Shown here: positions 1 to 11,867 of the stretch, piece after piece
Numbering within the stretch: the first letter of the stretch is position 1
Layout: every line of letters starts with the position of its first letter
From: Lichina pygmaea
Lineage: Eukaryota; Ascomycota; Lichinomycetes; Lichinales; Lichinaceae
Assembly (NCBI GenBank): GCA_963422465.1
Contig: OY730175.1
Span: forward strand, 1,426,001-1,490,000
Reading direction: 5' to 3'
DNA: 64,000 nucleotides
Notes under the pieces: model-generated
Database searches by the model: none
Seen by the model: only the letters and a program-made list of their open reading frames with translations
Told to the model about the DNA's origin: nothing
Position numbers and translations under genes: made by a program

Positions 1-92
1 AAAGGTTTTCTGAAGAAGTTCACTATTAGCTGGAAGATCTGCATGGCTGTAAAGCTACAAACAGTGTAAGAATCAAATCAAAATCAAAAAAA
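1..92 (+). mobile_element. LINE 3' end (copy L1, cut by window edge)
   Basis: This is the last part of a LINE 3' UTR. It matches the 3' end of the long LINE copy at about 18750-18849 almost base for base, including the GATCTGCATGGCTG block and the ending AGTGTAAGAATC followed by TCAAA-type A-rich repeats. The body lies off the left edge of the window. Its A-rich tail runs straight into the next LINE fragment, with no other sequence in between. Confidence 0.8.
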
Positions 93-1410
93 ATGAAGTT
101 TGCACCTGAAAAGTATGAACTTCTCCATTTTTCTAGAAGAAGAAGAGACAATCTTCAGCTCAGTCTAAGACTTGGAGAAGTGGTACTTCAACCAAAAGAA
201 GAAGTGCACATCTTGGGACTTTATTTTGACTCAAAACTTGTCTGGAAAAAACACCAAAAAATCATGTCACAGAAAGCCTCCAAATATTTCTCAGCTTTGT
301 CCAGAACAACCTACTCTACTTGGGGACTACCAGTCCTAACAGCATGTCATGTCTACACTGCTATACTAAGATCTCTTCTTAGTTATGCAGTAGGAGTCTG
401 GTTCAATCCCCAAAAGAAACTCTCTAATATTATTTCATTATCTACTTTCCAAAATAAATGTTTAAGAACTATAGGAGGTGTCTTTAAAGCCACTCCTATT
501 TTCCTACTTGAATCAGAACTATTTCTACCCCCTCTAGACTTATACTTCAAGCTGAGAACAGCATGTTTTCTTTCATCTCTCTATTCAAACACACTACCCA
601 ACTCTTCTTCTACACTTCTCCACAAACTACACAGTCAAATTTCTCTCTATGTTTCTTCTCTCAGAACTACACCAAAGTCTCTGACAACTATTTCTCTAAA
701 CTGGAGAACAGTCTGGCTGGAACAACTAACTACTAACCAAGACTTCTCAAAGAAAAGTCTACAGGAGGTTTTCCACAAAGAATAGGAAGCCAGATGGCAG
801 GTAAGCAGAGGAAATTGTTCTGCTATTTGGGACATGTTCACCAGAAGGCCACAGAAGAAAAACCTCAATATCTTCAAAGATTTGAGAAAAGCTGAGTCTA
901 GTCTATTTCTTCAAATTCTGTCAGCAAGAATAGGACTGGCCAGTTTTCTTTTCAGAGCAAATGTTCCAGACTTTAACTCCCCTCTATGCACATGTGGTTT
1001 TGGAGAAGAAACAGCCCAACACATCACTTTTTTCTGTAACAAATTTTCAAACCAAAGACAACAAGTCCAATTCCCTCTACAAGATTTCCCATCTATCTTA
1101 TTCTCCTCCAAGCTACTTCCTAAACTTCTTTTCTGGTTTATGTCTTTGAAAAGACTTGACCAGTTCAACCTAGCCCACCAACTCTCTTTCTAAGCTCTAC
1201 CAAGTCAACTGTTTGTTTTAACAAATAGCTACATGTACAAATTTCCTTAGCTACTGCATATTCCACAAGATTTTCCCTAGTCTTTCCCAAGCTCCAGTTT
1301 TTATTCCTTCAAAGGTTTTCTGGAGAAACAAACATGTACCTAGAAGTTCTGCATGGCTCTACAGCTAAATCAGTGTAAGAATAAAATAAAATAAAATAAA
1401 AAGAAGTATT
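93..1410 (+). mobile_element. 5'-truncated LINE (copy L2), RT C-terminal part and 3' tail
   Basis: The piece begins inside the reverse transcriptase domain and runs through the end of ORF2 to a (TAAAA)-type tail at about 1380-1400. The reading frame 93-1193 aligns with the end of ORF2 in the long copy: first the thumb/connection region (SYAVGVWFNP at its middle), then the terminal CxC...H...C zinc-knuckle-like motif near 985-1035. The frame is open apart from one in-frame TAG at 783-785, where sister copies have TGG (Trp). No endonuclease or ORF1 is present, as expected for a 5'-truncated insertion made by target-primed reverse transcription. It is more diverged from the long copy than the copies at 12.8 and 28.5 kb, so probably older. 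Confidence 0.85.
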
Positions 1411-1730
1411 AACCTAGACTAGGGACCAGACCCCCTATCTAGACTTTCCTTGAGCCAAAGACTCTGCTAGCTCCAGAGTCAGTCAGACTCTAACTATTCC
1501 TCTTATCCTAAGACTCTCTCTCTCTGGTTGTGGGTAGATTGCTGGTTGTTGAAGAAGAAGATCGTGGATTAAAGATCACAACTTTTGACAAACAGGTGTG
1601 ATTCTCAAAGGTGATGGGTTTTCACCTTAAGGTTTGGGTGGTTTCAGAGAGGAACTCGGCTGTTTTCCAGAACATGGACAAATTGTGGTGTTTGTCAAAA
1701 TTGATAGTCCTTGAAGAATGTGGTTCTGGG
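1411..1730 (-). mobile_element. Inverted LINE 5' UTR fragment (copy L3)
   Basis: Read on the minus strand this matches the 5' UTR of the long LINE (5434-5770). The shared blocks are the CTTCCCAG start, a GACTATCAATTTTGAC-like stretch, AAACCCATCAC and TTGTCAAAAGTTGTGATC. The LINE 5' terminus points right, at about 1730, and there it meets the sense-oriented 3' fragment L4 head-on. Divergence from the 5434 copy is clear but the order of blocks is kept. It is either the 5'-inverted part of one twin-primed insertion or the stub of a separate minus-strand copy. Confidence 0.65.
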
Positions 1731-2365
1731 AAGAGTTTTGAAACTCTTTGTTAAAGAGTGGGAAAACCAATGGGAGGAGAAGAAAAGAAGAAGCTACTCT
1801 GGGTGGCAGGTGTTCTGTCAAAAGCCTCACCACAACAACCTGAAGCTCTACAAAGAGCTACAGAAAGCTGAGGCAAGTCTACTACTACAAACCAGAACTG
1901 GGAGAATTGGCCTGCTAAGTTTTCTATTCAGAGCTGGAGTTCCAGATTTTCCTACCCTTTTATGTGTCTGTGGTCAAGCAGAAGAGACAGTGAAACATAT
2001 CACCTCTTCATGCTCTCTTTATTCAAGTCAAAGACAGCAAGCTCTTTTTAAGTCTCAAGATTTCACTTCTATTATTTCAAACCCAGAGCTTCTACAGAAG
2101 TTTCTATACTGGTTCATGTTTTTGAAAAGACTGAACCAGTTTAATCTGGCTTTCAAACTCCACTATTCACACTCTAATATCTAGAAGTTTTCTTTCTACT
2201 AGTCACTACAAGATTTCCTTTTACTACATCCTCTAGTCACCCCCAGTCTTCAGTTTTTATTCCTCTAAAGGTTTTCTGAAGAAAATCACTCTTAGCTAGA
2301 AGATCTGCATGGCTGAAAAGCTACTATCAGTGTAAGAATCAAATAAAAAAAATAAAAAAAACAAG
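1731..2365 (+). mobile_element. 5'-truncated LINE (copy L4), ORF2 end and 3' UTR
   Basis: The frame from 1711 to 2184 gives the last 150 or so residues of LINE ORF2, including the VPDF...CVCG..EET..HIT..C zinc-knuckle-like motif at about 1940-2010 and the ending LNQFNLAFKLHYSHSN. The 3' UTR follows to an A-rich tail at 2340-2365. The ORF2 part is open throughout. It abuts an inverted 5' UTR on its left and a further LINE 3' UTR on its right, so three LINE pieces are packed end to end. Confidence 0.85.
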
Positions 2366-2390
2366 ATTTCCTTTTGCTACATCCTCTAGT
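2366..2390 (+). mobile_element. LINE 3' UTR stub (copy L5), left part split by LTR fossil 1
   Basis: This short stub matches the LINE 3' UTR (AAGATTTCCTTTTGCTACAT). It stops at CTAGT, where LTR fossil 1 begins. The same UTR resumes with CTAGTCACCCCC at 21296. The repeated CTAGT (2386-2390 and 21296-21300) is the 5-bp target duplication of the LTR element. Confidence 0.75.
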
Positions 2391-2736
2391 TGTGATGAGG
2401 CAATAGCAGAGCAGAACTCGAGCCTAACTGATTCAGTAACCTTGACGTGACTTGGCTTGAGACTTGAGACTTGGATTGATGTACAAGACGAAAGACAAGG
2501 AAGGAAAAGAGAAAAGAAGAAGAGAAGAAGCTGGGGGAGCAGGAGAAGTGCTTATAGGCAGGGGATACAGTGGAGCAAACAGGTAACAGTGCAGATAGAA
2601 CTTGCCGGCAAGGTGCCTGACTTGTGCCAGATATGCAACAAGGCAATAGCAGAGCAAACAGGCAACAGTGCAGATAGAACTTCCCGGTAAGGTGTGTGAC
2701 TTGTGCCAGATATGCAACTGGGCCAGAACTATAACA
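2391..2736 (-). repeat. 3' LTR of LTR fossil 1
   Basis: A 346-bp terminal repeat pairing with 20950-21295 at roughly 94-95 % identity by eye. It starts TGTGAT and ends TAACA on the plus strand. It contains an internal duplication of a block around GCAACAGTGCAGATAGAACT (about 2585 and 2665). Confidence 0.85.
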
Positions 2737-5700
2737 TTACCCCCCTCCTTCACATGGCAAACTCCTGTGAGCTTCAGGCCACTTGTGGGTGTAGTTCTGT
2801 GGCTGTGGTTTCCTTGGGTATTTCTCATGGAAGTTGTAGATGGTATCTTTGATGTTGTCAAGATGCTCAATAGACTCTTCAGTGGTATCTTCAATTGGCT
2901 ATCCAGACTATTTGACCAGGTACTTGAACTTCTGTCAAGACATTGCTGGCTTGGAGTCAAGGATTTCTTCAACCTGGAACTCTTCATCTGTGTCTTGACT
3001 AATGACAGAGCCAGGATGTTCATTTGATTGGCCAGGGATAGGATTAGCAGGTGTCAGACGTAGAAGAGAAACATGAAAGACAGGGTGGATCTTGAGAGTG
3101 TGTGGAAGCTCCAGATGGCAGGCACAGCTTCCAACTGTCTTCAACATCTTGAATAGTCCAATCCACTTGTCGTCAAGCTTTTTACATGGGTGGCGTGTCC
3201 TGATATTCTTGGTATTCAGCCAAACAAGATCTCTAGTTTGATAGGACAGTGACAGGACTTGATGCAAATTGGTGGTGTGAGCTTGAGCTTCCTGGGATAG
3301 TCAGAGTTCAGCTTACAACTGTTCCAGAATCTGCATCATTTCTCCAGAGATTTCCATAGTATCTTGGTTGCAGGCTTCACTCGTGGGTGTGATGCTGAGC
3401 TGTGGATGGAACCCTTTGTTGGCAAAGAACAGTGACATGCCAGAGGAATCAGACTGGGAGTTGTTCTGCGTGAACTCTGCCAGAGGAAGCTATTGGACCC
3501 AGTCATCTTGGAGCTAGTTGACATAGAATCTCAGGTAGTGTTCAAGCTCCTGATTCTCTTGTTCTGTCTGACTATCTGTCTCTGGGTGGTGTCCTGAGGA
3601 TAGTTGTAGCATGACGTCAAGATGGGCACAGAGTGCTTTCCAGAATAAGCTGACAAACTGACCTTCTCTGTCTGAGACAATACTCCTGGGTAAGCCATGG
3701 GTACAGACAACAAACTGGATGAATATCCAGACAAGATGTGAGGTTGTTATCTCAGCACATAGCACAAAGTGGTGTTCTTTGGTGAGACAGTCAGTGATAA
3801 CCCAGATGTGCTTGGCACCAGGGAAGCAGATATCTCTTGACTTGGGCAAGTCAGTAATGAAATCTATAGCCAGATCCTGCCAATATTGGTGAGGCACAGG
3901 AAGAGATAGCAGCTCTCCTTGGTGATCACAGACAGGCTTTGCTCAAGAGTAGACATGACAATTCCTGATGTACTACTGTATGATGTTCACTATCTTTAGC
4001 CAATAGTACCAATAAGACAGAAGATTGTGGGTCTTGGCAATCCTAGTGTAGCCAGCTATTGCTTGGTCATGGGCTTCTTGGAACAGGTGTAGGTGTAGCT
4101 TATTGTTCTCAGGGATCCAAAGTCAGTTCTTGTAGAAGAGACAGTTATTTTCCAAGCTGCAGTCTGAGAGAGACACTTCTTGACTGTGCCTGACACTATC
4201 CCTTAGTATCTGTGACACTATTGCCACTGGATCACCTTCAGCAAGGTTGTTATAGGTAGCTTGGATGATGTCTGAAAGAGGTGTATCATCAGGTTCAGTG
4301 TCAACTGGTACAGCTTCTGAACATCTCAGGATCTTGATGGGCTTGACTTGAACCTCTGAATGTACAAGATTCTTGAGCTTGAAGACAACTTGCTCCATGA
4401 AGTCTTGACAGAGATCACTGTCTGACAGGAGGTCTTGGGAACATCAAGTGAGGGTGTCAGCCTTGCACTGACTGCCTGGACAGTAGCTGATCTTGAAATT
4501 GAAGTGTGACAAGAACTTGCTCCAACAGGCTTGACAGCAGGAAAAACACTTTGATGACATGAAGTACTCCAAGTTCTTGTGATCAGAGATCACTTTGACA
4601 GGTTCTGGAGATTCTTCAAGCTCTGCTCACTATTCTTCAAAAGCACAGACAATTGCCAGCAACTCTTTGTCGTAGATCTTGTAGTTGTATTCTGCCGGCA
4701 GGTGGTGGTGTGACAAGAAGGCAACAGGGTGTAGAACTCCTTCATGATCTGGCTGTGACAGGACAGCACCAGAGACATAGTCAGAAGTGTCAGTCTCAAC
4801 AACACACTCCTTCTCCAGATCACAGTACTGCAGGATGGGTGTAGTGCTGAACACCTTCTTGATGCTTTCAAACAAGTGCTGCTCTGGGGTTTCCCACTTG
4901 AAGGCAACATTCTTCTTGGTCGGAGCTGTGAGTGGGGATGCAAGCTTGGCAAAGTCTTTGATAAACTAGTGGTAGAAGTTTGCAAAAGTAATAAAGCTCT
5001 GCGCTTCCTTGAGACTGGCAGGAGGATTCCACTCCTTGATGGTGTCAGTCTTGGCTGGGTCCATGCTCACAGATCCAGGTCAGCCATCTTCAGTGGCAGA
5101 CTGAATGATGAGACCAAGGTACTTGACTTGATGCACTTCAAAGTCACACTTGGAGATGTCAACTTGCAGGCTTGCATCTTGTAGTTGACTGAGAACAAGC
5201 TTGATGTACTTCTGGTGTTCCTTGAGTGTCTGACTGTAGATAAGGATGTCATCCACATAGGCAGTGCCAAAGACATCAAGGATGTCAAGTCCCAAAACAT
5301 TATTGATGTAGTTCTGGAACATGCTTGGAGTATTGGTAAGACCAAAGGGCATGACAAGGTATTCGTAGAGGCCTGAGTGTGTGCGGAATGTAGTCTTCCA
5401 TTCTTCACCTTCCTTCATCTGGATCACAGTCAACTCTTCCCAGTACCACTACGTTCAAGGACCATCACTTCTGATATTCACCGGACTTTGTCAGAAGTTC
5501 AGGAAACTAAGCGAGTATCTGTTGGGAACCACCAAAACCTTAAGGTGAAAACCCATCACTTTGGGTAACCCAGCCTGTTTGTCAAAAGTTGTGATCTCTG
5601 AATCTTCAATCTCCAACTTCAACAACCAACAGACTACCTATAACAAGGCAGAGAGTGGCCAGTGGGATTCTGAAAGACTGGGGACAGGCCCCAATTACCT

Positions 5701-5932
5701 AGGAACACTCAGTCTTGGGGTGTGGTCCCAGGATTGAGCAAGTACTTCCAGTCAGACAGAGATAACAGCTCGAACTTCTCTTAAAAGAAACATCTAGCAT
5801 CAAGGAGATCAGGGCTCCCAGGATAAGAGAAATAGTTTAGAGCTTGCCTCTAGTGCTGGTAGAGTTGAAAAACTCTAGGAAAGCTCAGGCAGGGGGTGTG
5901 GTCTCCAGCTTGAGTTAATACAGCCAGATTTC

Positions 5933-6526
5933 TGTTACGACCCAGGAGGAACACAGTCTTTATATACTCACAGAAAGCAGCAGACAGGATACTGGACAGA
6001 AGTACCAGACAGCGTGACACGGGAACCGGTCACGTGACCAGCGAGACAAACCAGGGGGTGCTCGCCGCAGCATGCATATGCACGAACAAGTGAGCAAAGT
6101 GAGCAGAGCTCACCCAGCTCGCCGCAGCGTGCATGAAAAGTGAGCAAAGTGAGCAGAGCTCACCCAGCTCGCCGCAGCGTGCATGAAAAGTGAGCAAAGT
6201 GAGCAGAGCTCACCCAGCTCACTGCAGCGTGCATGAAAAGTGAGCAAAGTGAGCAGAGCTCACTCTGCTCACGAACTGGGCACTATATAGTCTGGCAATA
6301 GTTCCCCTATGGAACAATTGTCTTCAACTCATGTTGTGATCCAGACAACTAGATCTACTTCAATACAATCCTTTTGTACAAAGCTGTTGATCAGGTGTCA
6401 CCACCACCATGTTCCACCAAACCCCTTTGCGCTCCTTGACACTCCTCTCCTGCGAGAACCAACCCACCTTCCACCTCTCACCCTAATCCTATACTCAGAT
6501 AGGACAGTACAGTACAGACCGCAACA
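5933..6526 (+). repeat. 5' LTR of LTR fossil 2
   Basis: 594 bp, pairing with 11868-12461. A TATA-like ACTATATAGTC at about 6280 precedes the R/U5 part. The U3 part holds a tandem array (see the repeat at 6086-6270). Confidence 0.9.
6086..6270 (+). repeat. U3 minisatellite, about 50-bp unit
   Basis: About four copies of a 50-bp unit lie in U3. Each unit holds GTGAGCAAAGTGAGCAGAG, CTCACCCAGCTC and GCAGCGTGCATG. GAGCTC and GTGAGC/GCTCAC make the unit partly self-complementary. The same array occurs in the 3' LTR (about 12023-12205). It lies just upstream of the TATA-like site, so a role as a transcription factor binding array is plausible but unproven. Confidence 0.85.
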
Positions 6527-9500
6527 CTTTGAAGACCCTCAAGGATGAGTACCTCAGGAGTAACCAACCCCAACTTCCCAGATGGAAAGATTAGCGTCGC
6601 CAAGCCAGACCTGTTCTACGGTGAAAGAAACAAGGTCGACAACTGGCTTATGCAACTCCAAGTCTACTTTCAATTCCAACCAGAGACAAGGCTGCCTAAG
6701 GAAAAGTGGCCCCTCTTTGCAACCACTTACATGAGAGGCAATGCCTATTGATGGATCAAGCCCTACGTCAACAAACATCTCTCAGGAAACAGAGACCACA
6801 ACAGCACAACAGAATAGATGACAAAATGGACGTGATTCAAGGACAAGATCAAAAGGATCCTTGGACTATCTAACAAAGACAAAGTGGCTATACGAATGAT
6901 CCAGCACATCAAACAACAACGCTCAGCCGCAGAGTACACCACGCAGTTCAAACAATACTCAGTACTGACTGACTGGGACAACAACGCCCTGATGGTCATG
7001 TACTGACGTAGACTCAAGGAAAACATGAAGGATGAAATCACCTTTGACAGACAAGTGGTCAACACACTGGATGAACTCATCACACAAGCAATCAACATCG
7101 ATGACAAACTATTTGAGTGAGCGATGGAGAAACACCACAACAGAGGATACAGCCGCCCCGCATGGTATGTGAGCAACCACTACAAACCACCTAACAAGGC
7201 ACCACCACATGACCCATATGGCTATGCACCCATGGAACTGGATGCAGTCCACCACAAGGGAAGGTTCACGAAGGGAAGGAACAACAAAAAGGGGAAAGCA
7301 CTGAAGTGCTATACCTGTGGCAAGCTAGGCCACATGGCGAAAGACTGTTGTTCAAAGAACAAGGTGCACCGACAGCAACTTAATACGCTCGATGGAGACT
7401 GGAATGTCATCAAGCCAGAGGACCCACCAGGAGAGGCTCAGCTATCCCTTGAACAATAGGACAACTACGATCAGATATTGGAAGCAGCCCACCAACTGGC
7501 AACATCAGAAGGCAAGGACCTACCAGAACTAACAGGTCAGGACAAGGGACAGGAGCCCTTAACCACCTCTGATGGGGACTGAGACGAACCCACGTCTATC
7601 AAAGAAGAAATACCACGAGGAAGCTATGCTTACAGCATGGACCCACAAAATCTACGGCACGGTGAACTACAGTGGAGGTTTTGCATGAAGCACTACTGCA
7701 CCTACCACGAACAACTATGAAGGTACGGAGGACATTCACCCTACCACGCCACCTGCCACAAGCATTGGGTCAACTGCGAGAAGGATGCGTGTGAGATCCA
7801 TCTTTGGGACAAACACCAACACACCGCATTCCCCGGGCACACACATGATTGGCACAAACGCCTCATGTTCCTACAGCAAGACAACAACTACAACTGCTAC
7901 GTCGACAATTGGCAGTACTGCCTCAAGCCTGGATGTGACAAGCATCAGCAAGACAAATTCATGAACAGATTCCTCAGGACTGATGGGAAGGGCTGGACCT
8001 ATTGCCCAGTCAGTGGAAAGACACTTCAATCAGGAAAAGACTGAACTCCCTTGTCAAGGGGTGACATCGGGAGCTCAACAACATGACCCCTAGCAACGCA
8101 AAGCACCTGCGATTGCCTGTGTCACTACATGCCAACACGCCAGTACAGACATACACACTTGTTGACTCTGGAGCCAGTGGAAACTACATCTTGAGACAAC
8201 TTTACGATACCCTCAGCACTGGAAGGAGACGCAAGCAGCAGCCCTATCAGCTCACGATGGCAAATGGACAGACAGAGCTAGTCTGCCATGAGACGCAGCC
8301 AATGGAAATGGTTACCAGACACCATGCTGAAAGAATCCACCTTGATATCGTCAAGTTGGCCACTCAGGATATCTACTTGGGGATGTCTTGGCTAAAGAAG
8401 CACAACCCAGTTGTTAACTGGAAGACAGGAGTACTCATGTTTAGGAACTGCACTAACAACACAGCTCAGACCTGTTACCAGCCGCAGAAGGCGTGGACAG
8501 ATGAGGGAAGGAGTCCTCAGTGGAACCTCACTGACAGAAAGAACAACTCTCAAAAGAAGAGGTCTGTCTTGACAGGCACACCCCGGAACCAGGTGGCCAA
8601 ACAGTCAGAGATGAAGAGAGAGGAAGTTGTTAACCCTCTGGAGATCCCTGAAGAGTACTGACCTGGGTATGATAACCTCTTTCAGGAAGAGACAACAACA
8701 GCAGTGTTGCCTAAGCACCAACCTTGGGATCATAAGATCAAGTTGCAACCAGGGATGGAGCCAGGATTTGGACCAATTTACCAGTTATCAGAGAAAGAGC
8801 TCCAAGTACTTCACGAGTACCTGGAGGAAAACCTGAAAAAGGGTTTCATTCAAGAATCTCAATTGCCAGCAGGATACCTGATACTATTTGCACCAAAGAA
8901 AGACAGAAGTCTTCGACTTTGTGTGGACTACAGGAAACTCAACAACATTACCATCAAGAACTGATATCTGTTGCCAAATGCGAACAAATTGCGAGACAGG
9001 ATCAGTCAAGCTACAACCTTTACCAAGCTGGACTTGAAAGAAGCGTACAACCTGATACGCATGAAAGAAGGAGAAGAATGGAAGACAGCCTTCAGAACCT
9101 GATACAGACACTACGAGTATCTGGTTATGCCATTCGGACTCACAAACACACCAGCAACATGTCAAGCATTGATCAACAACATCATCAGAGCACACCTGGA
9201 CCAAACAGCTATCACCTACCTGGACGACATTCTTGTCTACTCGAACACGCAACAAGAACATACCAAACATGTGAAGGATGTTCTACGATGCCTACAAGAG
9301 GCAGGGCTCAAGCTCAACCTGAAGAAATGCAAGTTCAACAAACCAGAAGTTGAATTCCTCGGATATATCATAGGGATCAAAGAGATCAAGATTGACCCTG
9401 AGAAAATCAAAGTGATTCAGCAATGGCCAACACCAACATCAGTTAAGGAAGTACAAGCCTTCCTAGGATTTGCCAACTTCAACCAACAGTTCATCAAGAA

Positions 9501-11323
9501 CTACTCACAGATGGCAACTCCACTGACAGAACTCACGAAGAAGGACGTGGAGTACTGGTGGATGGAGAGACAACAAAAAGCATTCCAACAGCTCAAGGAG
9601 GCTTGCGCCAAGGAACCAGTTCTCCTCAACTTCAAGACAGGCCAGCTGACATAAATCAAGACAGACGCTTCAGATCAAGCAGTGGGAGCATGTCTATGCC
9701 AACAGGCAGACGGCAAGTGGCACCCAGTTGCCTACTACTCACGAAAGATGACACAAGCAGAACGAAACTATGATATCCACAATAAAGAGCTACTGGCAGT
9801 CGTCAACACACTTGAACACTGGAGAGTGTACACAGAAAGTAGTTCCGAACTCACCATTCTCACAGACCACAAGAATCTGACAACATTCACGACAACCAAG
9901 AAGCTGAACAGACGGCAAGTCAGATGGGCTGAACTCCTAGGGTAACACAAGTTCAAGATCTTGTACACCCCTGGACAAGACAATGGGAGAGCAGACACAC
10001 TAAGCCGACGAAAAGACCACATGGAAGATGATGAACACCAAGGAACGATCTTACAGCAGGACCAGCAAGGAAACCTGGTGCTCCAGCCACAGATCAACAA
10101 GCTCACAGCAGAAGACACTGAAGAACTAATAAGAAACTACCACAACAATCCAGCACATGGTCACCCAGGAATCTCCAAAACCACAGACCTTATCCAACGG
10201 GCAGGGAACAATGTCATTAACCTCCGACAACATGTCACAAACTACATCAGCAAGTGTCTACTATGCCAGAAAAACAAATATGGAAGACACAAGCCATACA
10301 GAGAAGAACACCCGAACACAATACCGAGAGGCCTGTGGGAAGACATGTCAATGGACTTCATCACAAAGCTACCCAAGTCCAAAGACCCAGTCACAGGAAT
10401 CACCTACGACTTGATTATGGTGATAGTGGACAGATTCACAAAATATCTAATAACAGTACTATTCAAGAAGACCCACACAGCAGAACAGTTGGGACACCTC
10501 TTACTGGACAGATTGGTCAGAGACCACGGAGTTCCAATCACAATCATTACAGACAGAGACAAACTCTTCACATCTAACTACTGGAAGACAATCAGTGCAG
10601 CCATGGGAACAAAACCCAAAATGTCTACAGCCTATCACCCACGAACTGACAGCCAGACAGAGCGAGCAAACCAAGTCCTGGAGACTTACCTACAGCATTA
10701 CATCAACAAAACCCACAGTAGTTGGGTACAGTTATTACCGGTGGCACAGCTGGCAATCAACCAGCACAGATCAGACTCAACAAAGAAATCACCATTTTTT
10801 GCCAATTTTGGACAACATGCAAACATCAGGATGCCAAGCAGAGCTTCACCAAACGTGGAGAAAGCACTCCAACACAACAAGCTCCTACGACAAACACACA
10901 CAATGATGAGGCACTACCTTCAAGAGACCTCAGAAAGAATGCAACACCAAATAGACAAGAAATTGAAAATAGCACCTCAGCTAAAGAAGGGGGATAAAGT
11001 CTACCTCCTCACAAGAAATTGGAGAACAAAGAAACCAAGAACAAAGAAACTAGACCATGTCAAGGTCAGACTATTTTCAGTCGAAGAAAAAACTGGACCA
11101 GTCAACATCAGACTGCGACTACCAAGAGATGCCAGAGTACACCCAAACTTTCATATATTGATGATTGAACCAGCCGACCAGAGCACACCCTTGCAGGAAA
11201 CATTCCATTACCAACCTGAAGAAGAACAAGAGTTTGAGGTTGAACAGATCCTGGCTAGAAAAGGTCAGCAATACCTTGTCAAGTGGAAAGGATACCCAGA
11301 CTCAGAAAATACCTGGGAACCAC

Positions 11324-11824
11324 TCAAGAACCTCGCGAACTGCCAGCTTCTTCTGCAACAGTTTCAGCAGGAGCAGGACTGAACAGCTCGGCCTGCAGGA
11401 GAGACGTGTCAATGACTGATTGAGTCAAATCCTCGCCATCCGACTCCATCTCTTTCACCAAGCACTGAAGCTTCTGCCTCGCACAGACCTCGGCACCCTC
11501 CAACACCTTTCGCTTCCGAGACAGACAAGCCTGCACTGTGGCAAGTTGTTCGAAGAGTGCATCGCATGTTGCCTTGTCAGCGGCAACGTCCTCACAGAGG
11601 TTATCCCAGGACATGTTCAAAGATTCCCAGAACACAGAGACACAAGACCTTCCGCGCTGAGTGCACGCAGCACATTTCAACTTATCGTCTTCTCCCGGCA
11701 TCTGGAAGCACGGACGACCACGGAGAACACAAAAGTCGCAGGGCGTACGTGAAACAAAACCCTGATCGCGGATTTGAGCAGCCAGCTGAGTTCGGCTAAC
11801 AGTCGCACATGACTTTGGAGGCAT
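11324..11824 (-). CDS. Antisense ORF of LTR fossil 2 with Zn2Cys6-like motif
   Basis: A 166-residue ORF on the strand opposite gag-pol. It starts 44 bp inside the 3' LTR boundary and its end overlaps the last 59 bp of the sense chromodomain frame. Near residues 29-61 are six cysteines spaced C-x2-C-x6-C-x11-C-x2-C-x6-C, which fits the fungal Zn(II)2Cys6 binuclear cluster spacing. A helical, coiled-coil-like stretch follows (LFEQLATVQACLSRKRKVLE). Fossil 3 has a homologue in the same place with all six cysteines kept, although surrounding sequence differs much more than pol does. Function is unknown; DNA binding, for example to LTRs or host promoters, is inference from the motif only. Transcription would have to start in or beyond the 3' LTR, antisense. 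Confidence 0.6.
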   Translation of the reverse strand: MPPKSCATVSRTQLAAQIRDQGFVSRTPCDFCVLRGRPCFQMPGEDDKLKCAACTQRGRSCVSVFWESLNMSWDNLCEDVAADKATCDALFEQLATVQACLSRKRKVLEGAEVCARQKLQCLVKEMESDGEDLTQSVIDTSLLQAELFSPAPAETVAEEAGSSRGS

Positions 11825-11867
11825 GACCAGATTTCATCAAGATGATGAAAGATGGAGAGGAGGATAG

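Noticed and set aside
5933-6270. Possible CRISPR-like array in the LTR
   Set aside because: The repeats are contiguous 50-bp units without spacers, lie inside LTRs and occur in a eukaryote.
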